The notes under the pieces: model-generated
Databases searched by the model: none
Told to the model about the DNA's origin: nothing
The model's input: only the letters and a program-made list of their open reading frames with translations
Made by a program: the position numbers and the translations under genes
Shown: in pieces, positions 56,477-64,000 of the stretch
Numbering within the stretch: the stretch's first letter is position 1
Layout: every line of letters starts with the position of its first letter
Source: Verrucomicrobiia bacterium
GTDB taxonomy: Bacteria > Verrucomicrobiota > Verrucomicrobiia > Verrucomicrobiales > Akkermansiaceae
Direction of reading: 5' to 3'
DNA: 64,000 nt
Assembly: GCA_947462875.1 (NCBI GenBank)
Contig: CANHQJ010000022.1
Coordinates: forward strand, 1 to 64,000

Positions 56477-57343
56477 TTATTCGCCGAGGCCGAAACGCAC
56501 GTAGCGGCGCAGGGTCAGGGTGTCGCTGAGCTCTTTGCCTTTGGCTTCGAGCAGGGACTTCACGGTGACGCTGGGGTCTTTGACGAAACCTTGCTCCAGG
56601 AGGCAGTTTTCGGCGAAGAAGCGCTTCATTTTGCCGACGATGATGTTTTCCAGCATCGCTTCCGGTTTGCCTTCTTCGAGCAACTGGGCGCGGAAGATGG
56701 ATTTTTCGGCAGCGATGACGTCCTCGGAAATGTCCTCACGAGCGAGGCCACGTGGGCTGAGGGCGGCGATGTGGAGGGTGATGTCCTTGATCAGATCGCG
56801 GAAGCCCTCGGTGCTGGTGGTGGCGGCAGTGGTGCAGCCGATCTCGACGAGCACGCCGACCTTGCCACCCATGTGGATGTAGGAGGCGATGGCGCCTTCG
56901 CCCTGGGCTTCGTAGCGCACGTATTTGCGGAACAGCAGGTTTTCGCCGATCTCGGTGATTTTTGCCTTGATGGTGTCCTCGATCGTCAGACCGTTGCTGG
57001 TCACCGCATTGGCGGCAGCGAGGTCGTCAGCGGAGGAGGCGATCAGGGCATCGGCGATGCCGGCGACGAAGCCTTGGAAGTTGTCGTTTTTCGAAACGAA
57101 GTCCGTCTCGCAGTTGACTTCGAGCAGGATGCCCGATTTGCCATCGGCGGAGATGCGTGCGGTGATGGTGCCTTCGTTGGCTTCGCGGTCGGCTTTTTTC
57201 GCGGCCTTGGCAATGCCTTTTTCGCGCAGCAGGGTGATGGCGGCATCGAGATCGCCATTGGTTTCTTCGAGGGCGCGTTTGCAATCCATCATGCCCGCGT
57301 TGGTTTTGTCGCGGAGTTCTTTAACAGTAGCAGCAGTAATCAT
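56477..57343 (-). CDS. tsf: Elongation factor Ts
   Basis: The nucleotide exchange factor that regenerates EF-Tu-GTP. A 288-residue protein: the UBA-like N-terminal domain (VKELRDKTNAGMMDCKRALEETNGD), the charged linker, then the core EF-Ts domain (VNCETDFVSKND near residue 78; AALSPRGLAREDIS). The C-terminal lobe has MKRFFAENCLLEQGFVKDPSVTV. It follows rpsB on the same strand after a terminator, in the usual order rpsB-tsf. Confidence 0.97.
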   Translation of the reverse strand: MITAATVKELRDKTNAGMMDCKRALEETNGDLDAAITLLREKGIAKAAKKADREANEGTITARISADGKSGILLEVNCETDFVSKNDNFQGFVAGIADALIASSADDLAAANAVTSNGLTIEDTIKAKITEIGENLLFRKYVRYEAQGEGAIASYIHMGGKVGVLVEIGCTTAATTSTEGFRDLIKDITLHIAALSPRGLAREDISEDVIAAEKSIFRAQLLEEGKPEAMLENIIVGKMKRFFAENCLLEQGFVKDPSVTVKSLLEAKGKELSDTLTLRRYVRFGLGE

Positions 57344-57369
57344 ATGAGTGAGTGTGTTTGTGGAGTGGG

Positions 57370-57405
57370 AAAAAAAAGGGCGGCGCTGAGATGCTCAGGC
57401 CGCCC
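57370..57405 (-). terminator. Terminator between rpsB and tsf
   Basis: GGGCGGC-g-CTGAG (57378-57390) pairs with CTCAG-GCCGCCC (57394-57405) around ATG, with one bulged G, and is followed on the minus strand by a run of eight T. It lies 14 bases past the rpsB stop, before tsf. It could allow partial read-through and so set a tsf:rpsB ratio. Confidence 0.88.
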
Positions 57406-57419
57406 GGATGAAGTGGGGA

Positions 57420-58103
57420 TCAGGCCTTGGAGGCTACCACGATCGCATCCACCAGGTTTTGCAGGATGATGCGGATGGAGCGGATGGCGTCGTCGTTGCC
57501 GGGAATCGGGTATTCCACTTTCGATGGATCGGCGTTGGTGTCGACGAGGGCCACGATCGGGATTTTCAAGCGGCGAGCCTCGGCGACGGCGATCGATTCA
57601 CGGGCGGAATCGACGATGACGATGGCATCGGGAGCTTTTTCCAGATTGCGGATACCGCGCAGGTTGCGCAGGAGTTTTTCGCGCTCGCGGCCGAGGGCGG
57701 CGAGTTCTTTTTTGGACATGGCTTTGAACTCCGGTTGTTTCTCGATGTTTTCGAGATACTTCAGACGCTCCACGCTCTTGCGAACGGTGGCCATGTTGGT
57801 GAGCATACCACCGAGCCAGCGGTGATTGACGTAGTTCTGGTTGGTGGCTTCCGCCGCCTCACGCACGGCTTCCTGAGCCTGGCGCTTGCAACCGACGAAG
57901 AGAATCTTTTTGTTCTTGCTGGCAAGACCGGCGAGGAAATCCGCGGCTTTGTCGAGGCACTTGACGGTTTTGTCGAGGTTGATGATGTAGATCCCGCTCT
58001 TATCCTTGAGGAGATAAGGCTTCATTTTGGGATTCCACTTTTTCGTTTGGTGACCGTAGTGAACGCCTGCGTCCACCATTTCTGAGATGAGTTCGTTAAT
58101 CAT
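57420..58103 (-). CDS. rpsB: Ribosomal protein uS2
   Basis: A 227-residue small-subunit protein. Typical features: [24 protein letters not shown] at the N-terminus, [46 protein letters not shown] and the C-terminal [23 protein letters not shown] (landmarks only). Length is normal. It is the first gene of rpsB-tsf, with a terminator between them. Its upstream region may be an autoregulatory leader. Confidence 0.97.
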   Translation of the reverse strand: MINELISEMVDAGVHYGHQTKKWNPKMKPYLLKDKSGIYIINLDKTVKCLDKAADFLAGLASKNKKILFVGCKRQAQEAVREAAEATNQNYVNHRWLGGMLTNMATVRKSVERLKYLENIEKQPEFKAMSKKELAALGREREKLLRNLRGIRNLEKAPDAIVIVDSARESIAVAEARRLKIPIVALVDTNADPSKVEYPIPGNDDAIRSIRIILQNLVDAIVVASKA

Positions 58104-58200
58104 AGAGGTTGAGGTTGTCCCTTCTTAAAGCAGAAAGGGCGCTTTTGAAAGATCCGCCGCTTGGGTCCCTTCGATCTTTCCTGGTTGTCTCGCAGCACGG
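58104..58200 (-). other. Possible rpsB leader
   Basis: About 90 bases upstream of rpsB with a hairpin of AAAGATC (58148-58154) and GATCTTT (58173-58179) and a GAAGGGA stretch ahead of the ATG. Leaders of rpsB operons are known to carry autoregulatory structures that bind uS2; whether this one does is only inferred. Confidence 0.3.
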
Positions 58201-58293
58201 GAAGGGGCGGCGAAAGTAGGGGACTGACCGTGTTTGGCAAGCAAAAAGCGTGTTTTTTGATGAAAAAATTCCACAGATGCCGATCATTTCGAC

Positions 58294-60009
58294 TTATTGC
58301 AGCGATCCCGCTGCCAGTTCGGCGTAGTGGCCGTGGCGGGCGAGGAGTTCTTCGTGGGTGCCGTGTTCTGCGATTTTTCCGTCTTTGAGGACGTAGATGC
58401 GGTCGGCTTTTTGCACGGTGGAGAGGCGGTGGGCGATGACGAAACAGGTGCGATCGCTGCGCAGGGTATCGAGCGCTTGTTGAACCAACCGTTCGGTTTG
58501 GTTGTCGAGCGCGGAGGTGGCTTCATCGAGCAGGAGCAGGGGCGGGTTTTTCAGCAGGGCGCGGGCGATGGAGAGGCGCTGCTTTTCCCCGCCGGAAAAA
58601 CGGACGCCGCGCTCGCCGGCGATGGTGTCGAGGCCCTCGGGCAAGGCGCGCACGAAATCGGCGGCATTCGCGGCGGTGAGAGCCTGCCAGATTTCCTCAT
58701 CGCTGGCGTGGGGCAGGGCCAGTTGCAGGTTCTCGCGCAAACTGGTATTGAACAGGAAATTTTCCTGGGTGACGAAGCCGGTGTGATCGCGCAGCCATTC
58801 TTTCGAAAGCTCGGTGATGGGGGTATCGTCGATCCAGATCGTGCCGCCGCTCGGGTCGTAGAAGCGGGTGAGCAGGTTGAGCACGGTGGATTTTCCCGCA
58901 CCGGTGGGGCCGACCAGCGCGATGGTCTGTCCCGGAGCAGCGGCAAGCTGTAGGCCGGTCACGGCGGGGCTGTCATCGCTGTAGGAAAAACTCACGTTTT
59001 CGAAACGCACGGCTCCGCGAAATGTCGTGGGGCGCAGGCCGGCGGTGAGATTGCTTTCATCGGGGGTATCGATGATGGCAAACACGCGTTTCGCCGCCAC
59101 CACGCCGCGCGTGAAGGTCTGGGCTAGGGCATTGATGCGGGAAATCGGGTCGAAGAGAAATCCCCAGGCGACGAGAAAGGACATGACCACACCCGCTGTG
59201 AGTTTGCCCTCAATGGTCCACCAGGCACCGAAAGCCACCATCAGAATGATACCGGATTCCGCAATCAGAGAGACGCTGGGCCAGACGATGGCCTGGCCTT
59301 TCATCACGTCCTGGTGGGCCTTGCCGACCTTGCGCGAGGCGTCATCGAACTGCTGCAAAGCTTCCGGTTCCACTGTGTAGGCTTTGATTTGACGGATGCC
59401 GGCGAGGTTGTCGTGCAGGAGGGCATTGAGCGCCGAGGACGCCTCCGAGGAAGCCCTCCACTTCGCCTCCGACCGGCGTGACCACCAGGTGGTGAGAATG
59501 CCGATCAGCGGCAAGGGGATGAGCGTCACCAGCGTGAGTTGCCAGGAGTGAAAAAACAAATACGCCAGGACAATCAGAAATTGCAGCGCGGCGGCGAGTG
59601 CCTGATCGATGCCCTCGATGATCACGCGGTCCATGGTGGGCACGTCATCGGCCACGCGCGACATGATTTCACCGGAGGATTTCGTATCAAACCACTTCAC
59701 CGGGAGTCGCTGCAATTTATCATAAAGCTCCACGCGGATCAGATGCGTGATGCGCGTTTCCAACAGATTGTTCGCGTAGGTGCGCAGCGTGAAAAGAAAC
59801 TGCCGCCCCGCGATGGCCGCGATGCCGAGCGCGGCGGTGGGCAGGATCAGATCATGCCGTTTCTGCGGAATGATCACATCGATGAAACGCATGGTCACCG
59901 CCGGCAGCACCAGCACCAGCGAGGTGCAAAGCACGGCGAGAATCAGCGATAGCAGACTCGCCAGCGGAAAGCGCAGGGTGTGTTGGATGATGCGACGCAG
60001 CGTGGGCAC
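58294..60009 (-). CDS. ABC exporter, MsbA-like (fused permease-ATPase)
   Basis: A half-size exporter of about 570 residues. The N-terminal six-helix membrane domain (SLLSLILAVLCTSLVLVLPAV; FLIVLAYLFFHSWQLTLVTLIPLPLIGIL as landmarks) is followed by a nucleotide-binding domain with Walker A VGPTGAGKST, signature VRFSGGEKQRLSIARA and Walker B LLLLDEATSALD, then the switch His in FVIAHRLST. Such homodimers export lipids, drugs or peptides; the substrate is not determined. The start is uncertain: GTG at 60009, or a TTG at 60087 directly after the upstream stop. It follows the PVC haem protein gene closely, so may be co-transcribed. Confidence 0.9.
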   Translation of the reverse strand: MPTLRRIIQHTLRFPLASLLSLILAVLCTSLVLVLPAVTMRFIDVIIPQKRHDLILPTAALGIAAIAGRQFLFTLRTYANNLLETRITHLIRVELYDKLQRLPVKWFDTKSSGEIMSRVADDVPTMDRVIIEGIDQALAAALQFLIVLAYLFFHSWQLTLVTLIPLPLIGILTTWWSRRSEAKWRASSEASSALNALLHDNLAGIRQIKAYTVEPEALQQFDDASRKVGKAHQDVMKGQAIVWPSVSLIAESGIILMVAFGAWWTIEGKLTAGVVMSFLVAWGFLFDPISRINALAQTFTRGVVAAKRVFAIIDTPDESNLTAGLRPTTFRGAVRFENVSFSYSDDSPAVTGLQLAAAPGQTIALVGPTGAGKSTVLNLLTRFYDPSGGTIWIDDTPITELSKEWLRDHTGFVTQENFLFNTSLRENLQLALPHASDEEIWQALTAANAADFVRALPEGLDTIAGERGVRFSGGEKQRLSIARALLKNPPLLLLDEATSALDNQTERLVQQALDTLRSDRTCFVIAHRLSTVQKADRIYVLKDGKIAEHGTHEELLARHGHYAELAAGSLQ

Positions 60010-60087
60010 GGCGCGACTATGACGGCAAACGCCCGCGACGGAAAGCGCGGAATGTGCGCGCTTTTTCGCGGCGCGGGCGCGTGACAA

Positions 60088-63000
60088 TCATTTGCCTAAC
60101 AAAAACGCCAGCAGGTCCTTGAGTTCGTCTTCGCTTAGTCGATTGATCAGCGCGGGCGGCATCGGGGAAATGGTGGAGGGTTTGGTGGCCTTCACGTCGG
60201 CTTTGGCGATCTGCGTTTGCTGCTGCATATCGAAAGGATTGGCGGCGATGATGAGCTTGCCGTCTTTTTCATCGAGGATTTTGGCGATCACAGTGGTGCC
60301 ATCGTTTTTCTCAATGGCGGAAACAGCATACTGATCGGAGACTACTTTGCTGGGATCGATGATGGCCTCGGCGATGTCGCGCACGGAGAAACGACCGCCC
60401 AGGGCGTTGAGCTGCGGGCCGGCGACGCCCCCTTCATTGCCCACCACGTGGCAAGCGGCGCAGAGACAGGCTTGATACATTTTTTTGCCGTTTTCGATGT
60501 TGCGGCCCGTGAGTCCGGAGGCGGCGATTTTTTCCACATCGGCGATGGTCCAGTTTCGGCCCGGGCCTTTGATTTCGGGGAGGTTGGCAAACATGTCGGC
60601 ATTTTTCAATTGCTTGTCCTTGCCGAAACGTTGGCGTTCCTCCTCGGTCGCATTGGCGAGGGCATCATTGCGGGTGGCATTGAGATAGCCGATGTAGGAA
60701 TTGCCGCCGCTGCGTTTGGCTGCTTCCCCGAGCCAGGAGAAATAGCGCTCGCGTTCGCCGTTCTGCCAAGGGCCTTTCACCTGGCGCAGGCAATAGGCGT
60801 AGAAGGTGTTTTGCAGCGGAGGGAACTTGGCTAACAGTTTTTTCACACTGCTGCCGTAGCGCTCGTTGCGCGTGGCGAGCTCCGCCCAATCGGGGATGGG
60901 GGAGGGGCCGGCCTGGTCCATCAGATCGAGCGTGCGGGCTACGATGCCGGGGGCCTGCAGGTAGCTGAGCAAACGGCAGAGCTCGCGATTCACATCCTCG
61001 TCTTTCGCGGGGAATTTCGCGTCGATCTTGGTGAGAACTTTGGCGCGTTCGTCGGCGCTGAATTCTCCGGTGCGCATGGCCCAGAGACCGGCGACACGGA
61101 GCCAAGTCAGTTGCTGCTGGATCGAGAGCTTGGCCCAGTCGAGTTTGTCGAGCGCGGTAAGTCCGGTGGCGCGTTGGTCCTTGGCGTTGAGGCGGGCGAG
61201 AGCCATGCTGCCGTGGAGCACTCGCCATGGCTGTGACTCCGCGGCCAGGCGGCCGGCCCACTGGGCGGCGGGGATTTTTTCCAATGCGACGCGTGCGGCA
61301 TAGCGCATGGTTCTGTCCTCGGAGCCGAGTTGTTGCCAGATTTCCTCCAGCTTGGAGGCTTCGCCACTGAGAGTGACTTCGCCCATGGCGCGGCGGATTT
61401 GCGCCTCCTTGCTGACCGCGAGAGGTGCTACCGGAGCGGTGGATTCCGTACCAACATAGCTCACGCGCCAGAAGGCGGACTTGGTGCGGCGACCACCGGT
61501 GGTGAAATACATGTGGCCATCCGCGCCGATGACGGCATCGGTGAGCGGCAGGCCTTCGCCCGCCACGAGCTCCTCGGTGGTGCCTTTGTAACCGGCGCCA
61601 TCCGCTTGCAGATGAATCGCGTAGAGCGTGGCAAAGGTCCAATCGAGCGCATAGATCGCGCGCTGGTATTTTTCGGGAAATTTGGCACCTTTTCCGGAAA
61701 CGACACCGGTGGGGCAGCCGGGGCCGATATCGACCACCGTGCCGAGACTGTCTTCATAATAGGCCGGCCATTTGCCCGAGCCATTGCGCCAGCCGAATTC
61801 GCTGCCGGGAATCGCGTGGTTGATGCGAGTGGGGCGATACCACGGCGTGCCGAGGTCCCATTCCATGTCGGCATCGTAGGCGAACAGTTCGCCCTCCAGA
61901 TTGAAGCCGATGTCGTAGGTATTGCGATAGCCCATGCTCACCAGTTCCCAGTGTTTGCCGTCGGGCGTGAAGCGGGAGATCCAGCCGCCGGGAGCCATGC
62001 GGTCACGGGCATGTCCGCCGGGATCGGCCTGGCGCGGGAGCAATTGGTCCTCCTGCCAGGTGGTGGCCGGCATGCTGGCATCCATCGGCGCGAGATCCGT
62101 GTGATTGCCGGCTACGAAATAAATCCATTTGCCATCGGGCGAGGGGACCAGCGAGTGCGGGCCGTGCTCGCCGCGGCCTTTCATTTCCTTGAGCAGGACC
62201 GGCTTTTCAAACACGCCATCCTTGTTCTCGTCGCTGAGGCGATAGACACCGGCGGCGCCGCCCACCGACTCATTGACGGTCACATAAAGCGCGCCTTGGT
62301 GCCACAGCAGGCCATGCGCTCCACCGATTTCCGCATCCAGCGGCTTGACCTGGGTGCCTTGATCGGGCTTGCCCACTTCCGGTGCGCGCACGTAGAACAG
62401 CTTGCCGTATTGATCGGAACAAATGAAATTGCCGTGATCAGCCAGCGTGATACCGACCCAGCTGCCCTGTGGAGCGGGGACATCGTAGAGTTTTTCCAGA
62501 CGGAACCCGGGAGCGACCTTGAACTTGCTGGTCATGTCCTCCGCCGGAGCGGGGCCCGCTTTGGTATCGACAATCAGGTCGCCCCACGGACCGCCGCCCA
62601 TTTTCTCCAGCACCACGGCGCGTCCCCATGATTTGCTGTTGAAGTCGATCGCTTCCCAACCTTTCGCAGCCGATGTCGAGAAACTCCAGGTCTCATCCGA
62701 GTTGATGCGGATCACGCGCTTGTTCGGCATTTCCATTTGCAGCAGCAGGGCCATGCCGGCGCTGCCGCCTTCGTTGCCCGCCTCCACGGCGATCACATTG
62801 CGCCCGCCGAGCTTGAGGTGCTTTTTGACATCATACTCCGCGACTTTTTCCCAAGCGCGGCTCTCACCGAGCAAATGGCCATTGATCCAGACGCGATGCC
62901 AGTTGTCCGCGGATGAGGAAATGGTGGCGGATACCACCTGGTCGGGCACTTCAAAATCCCGGCGGAACGATACTTTCTCCTGAGCGCCCGGAGATTTGCT

Positions 63001-63090
63001 GCTCCATATCCATGACAAGCCGCCCGCGTTGGCAGGGAGGCTGAGAAACAATAACAGGGCTGTGGCGGATCGAGTTAGGAAACGAATCAT
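60088..63090 (-). CDS. PVC-type haem-binding dehydrogenase-like protein
   Basis: A 1000-residue secreted protein with a signal peptide (ALLLFLSLPANA). The order is an N-terminal galactose-binding-like domain (residues about 25-170), then a glucose/sorbosone dehydrogenase-like beta propeller (residues about 180-560; HGLLWHQGALYVTV, RYGHTG-like sugar-PQQ features such as WDLGTPWYRPT and GSEFGWRNGSG). A HEAT-like helical linker follows, then a C-terminal cytochrome c domain with CAACHVVG near residue 880 and DIAEAIIDPSKVV. This architecture is widespread in Verrucomicrobiota and Planctomycetota, perhaps oxidising sugars outside the cytoplasm. Unproven here. Confidence 0.9.
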   Translation of the reverse strand: MIRFLTRSATALLLFLSLPANAGGLSWIWSSKSPGAQEKVSFRRDFEVPDQVVSATISSSADNWHRVWINGHLLGESRAWEKVAEYDVKKHLKLGGRNVIAVEAGNEGGSAGMALLLQMEMPNKRVIRINSDETWSFSTSAAKGWEAIDFNSKSWGRAVVLEKMGGGPWGDLIVDTKAGPAPAEDMTSKFKVAPGFRLEKLYDVPAPQGSWVGITLADHGNFICSDQYGKLFYVRAPEVGKPDQGTQVKPLDAEIGGAHGLLWHQGALYVTVNESVGGAAGVYRLSDENKDGVFEKPVLLKEMKGRGEHGPHSLVPSPDGKWIYFVAGNHTDLAPMDASMPATTWQEDQLLPRQADPGGHARDRMAPGGWISRFTPDGKHWELVSMGYRNTYDIGFNLEGELFAYDADMEWDLGTPWYRPTRINHAIPGSEFGWRNGSGKWPAYYEDSLGTVVDIGPGCPTGVVSGKGAKFPEKYQRAIYALDWTFATLYAIHLQADGAGYKGTTEELVAGEGLPLTDAVIGADGHMYFTTGGRRTKSAFWRVSYVGTESTAPVAPLAVSKEAQIRRAMGEVTLSGEASKLEEIWQQLGSEDRTMRYAARVALEKIPAAQWAGRLAAESQPWRVLHGSMALARLNAKDQRATGLTALDKLDWAKLSIQQQLTWLRVAGLWAMRTGEFSADERAKVLTKIDAKFPAKDEDVNRELCRLLSYLQAPGIVARTLDLMDQAGPSPIPDWAELATRNERYGSSVKKLLAKFPPLQNTFYAYCLRQVKGPWQNGERERYFSWLGEAAKRSGGNSYIGYLNATRNDALANATEEERQRFGKDKQLKNADMFANLPEIKGPGRNWTIADVEKIAASGLTGRNIENGKKMYQACLCAACHVVGNEGGVAGPQLNALGGRFSVRDIAEAIIDPSKVVSDQYAVSAIEKNDGTTVIAKILDEKDGKLIIAANPFDMQQQTQIAKADVKATKPSTISPMPPALINRLSEDELKDLLAFLLGK

Positions 63091-63319
63091 GATTGGATGA
63101 CCTATACGGAGTGAGATCGGTCCTCTTTCACGCGAATGGCATAATATGACAAAGTCGCTGCCATGCAGGGAGCGAGCCGTTTTGACAAAAGTCTCCCGTT
63201 CCCACCGCGCTGTCTGTGACAGAATGGAAAAAACTCACACTTTTCCTTGCCATGGAGGGAAAATCAGTGCATTGCACCGCGCCGACGCACCGACGCTTCG
63301 TTTCTGACTCCCATTGCTT
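63091..63319. other. Divergent intergenic region upstream of typA
   Basis: 229 bases without a gene. A TTGACA-type box lies at 63182-63187, but I see no clear -10 at the right distance. A small dyad, TTTTCC (63241-63246) and GGAAAA (63258-63263), lies 60 bases before the typA ATG. Confidence 0.4.
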
Positions 63320-64000
63320 ATGTCCATCAATATCCGCAACCTTGCCATCATCGCTCACGTTGACCACGGCAAAACCACTCTCGTTGACCAACTTCTCCAA
63401 GCCGGCGGCACCTATCGCGAAAACCAGGCCGTGACCGAGCGCGCCATGGACTCGATGGACCTGGAAAAAGAAAAGGGCATTACCATCAAGGCGAAAAACA
63501 CCGCCGTTCTGTGGAAGGGCTACACCGTGAACATCGTCGATACCCCGGGCCACGCCGACTTCGGTGCGGAAGTGGAGCGTGTGATGAAAATGGTGGACGG
63601 CGTTCTCCTCGTTGTTGACGCCTCCGGTGGCCCGCAAGCGCAAACCCGCTTCGTGCTGCGCAAGGCCCTGCAAGAAGGCCTGACGCCCATCGTAGTGGTC
63701 AACAAAGTCGACCGCCCGCTCGCCACGCCTCTCAAGGTGCGCGACATGGTGCTGGAGCTTTTCCTCGACCTCGATGCCACGGAAGAGCAGTTCAACGCTC
63801 CTTTCCTCTACGGTTCCGCCCGCGATGGCTACTTCATGCTTCATCCCGATGACGAGCGCGTCGATTGCGCACCGCTGCTCGATAAAATCATCGAATATAT
63901 CCCCGAGCCAAAGGCCGATCCCGAGGCTCCCTTTTCCATGCTTGTTTCCAACATCGAGTGGGATGACTATGTCGGTCGTGTTGGCGTGGGCAAAGTGCTC
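63320..64000 (+). CDS. typA: Translational GTPase TypA/BipA (5' part)
   Basis: The first 227 codons; the gene runs off the window. TypA is a ribosome-binding GTPase important under stress and at low temperature. The G1 loop is HVDHGKTT (about residue 14), G2 is KGITIKAKN, G3 VDTPGHADF, G4 NKVDRP and G5 YGSARDGYF. The sequence DLEKEKGITIKAKN distinguishes TypA/BipA from EF-G and LepA. The ATG at 63320 begins MSINIRNLAIIAH, the standard TypA start. The open frame is unbroken to the last base of the window. Confidence 0.95.
   Translation, partial: MSINIRNLAIIAHVDHGKTTLVDQLLQAGGTYRENQAVTERAMDSMDLEKEKGITIKAKNTAVLWKGYTVNIVDTPGHADFGAEVERVMKMVDGVLLVVDASGGPQAQTRFVLRKALQEGLTPIVVVNKVDRPLATPLKVRDMVLELFLDLDATEEQFNAPFLYGSARDGYFMLHPDDERVDCAPLLDKIIEYIPEPKADPEAPFSMLVSNIEWDDYVGRVGVGKVL

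Noticed and set aside
63128-63844. 238-codon minus-strand frame opposite typA
   Set aside because: The plus strand carries all G motifs of TypA from 63320; the minus frame is its mirror.

Overview
The window looks like chromosomal DNA from a free-living member of the Verrucomicrobiota, probably Verrucomicrobiales. Evidence: a PSD1-type planctomycete cytochrome protein (DUF1549/DUF1553) paired with a DUF1501 Tat-exported protein; a 1000-residue PVC-type haem-binding dehydrogenase-like protein; a DUF1080 protein; a membrane protein opening with NPYQAP; a moderately high-GC sequence with very long antisense shadow frames; and few canonical Shine-Dalgarno sites. The gene set is mostly housekeeping (ppdK, ispE, dxr, cdsA, guaB, guaA, purQ, ftsK, rodA, rpsB, tsf, rpsU, typA, topoisomerase III, tRNA-Leu and tRNA-Val). 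I see no transposase, phage gene, CRISPR array or rRNA.

Layout. 1-3300: an exported alpha/beta hydrolase, a LysR regulator divergent from a metallophosphatase, and a small unknown protein. 3462-9443: tRNA-Leu(UAA), ppdK, a BlaI/MecI-type repressor with two dyads in front of it, ispE-pgeF and a MarR regulator. 9781-14220: the PSD1/DUF1501 pair. 14221-15976: an AT-richer stretch with an HNH protein, a small lipoprotein, a long imperfect palindrome and a cluster of short hairpins. 15977-21451: a small membrane protein and ftsK on the minus strand, then an EF-hand protein and a DinG-type helicase on the plus strand. 21453-25526: an SDR lacking the catalytic Tyr, a PocR/AraC regulator and a FixI/CcoI-type copper ATPase. 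25633-31398: DUF5069, a GreA/B-like factor, a NagD-like HAD phosphatase, a pseudopilin-like protein, guaB-guaA. 31521-33753: a methyltransferase and DUF2236/DUF2237 proteins. 33871-36666: a Fur/PerR-type repressor and a catalase-peroxidase with a signal peptide.

36798-40680 is an envelope block: a secreted unknown, an HtrA-like PDZ serine protease with an intact triad, a protease-like partner whose PDZ domain lies inside the trypsin-like fold and whose catalytic Ser is Cys, and an MlaD-type MCE protein. 40694-46433 is a sugar block: XylR regulator, DUF4328 membrane protein, L,D-transpeptidase, xylose isomerase, DUF1080 glycoside-hydrolase-like protein and a tagatose-3-epimerase-like protein. 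46679-54083: DUF6941, an SDR, tRNA-Val(CAC), topoisomerase III, purQ, dxr-cdsA and bS21. 54274-64000: RodA, a roughly 0.8-kb stretch without a convincing gene, rpsB and tsf with a strong terminator between them, an MsbA-like ABC exporter, the PVC haem-binding protein, and the first 227 codons of typA.

Most genes fit known families. The points I would look at first are the PDZ-inserted pseudoprotease and its active partner, the orphan BlaI-type repressor with its dyads, the exported catalase-peroxidase with its Fur-type repressor, the Lys/Ala-rich tails shared by three unrelated proteins, and the palindromic small-gene region at 14.4-15.6 kb. I did not find a clear new multi-gene system.
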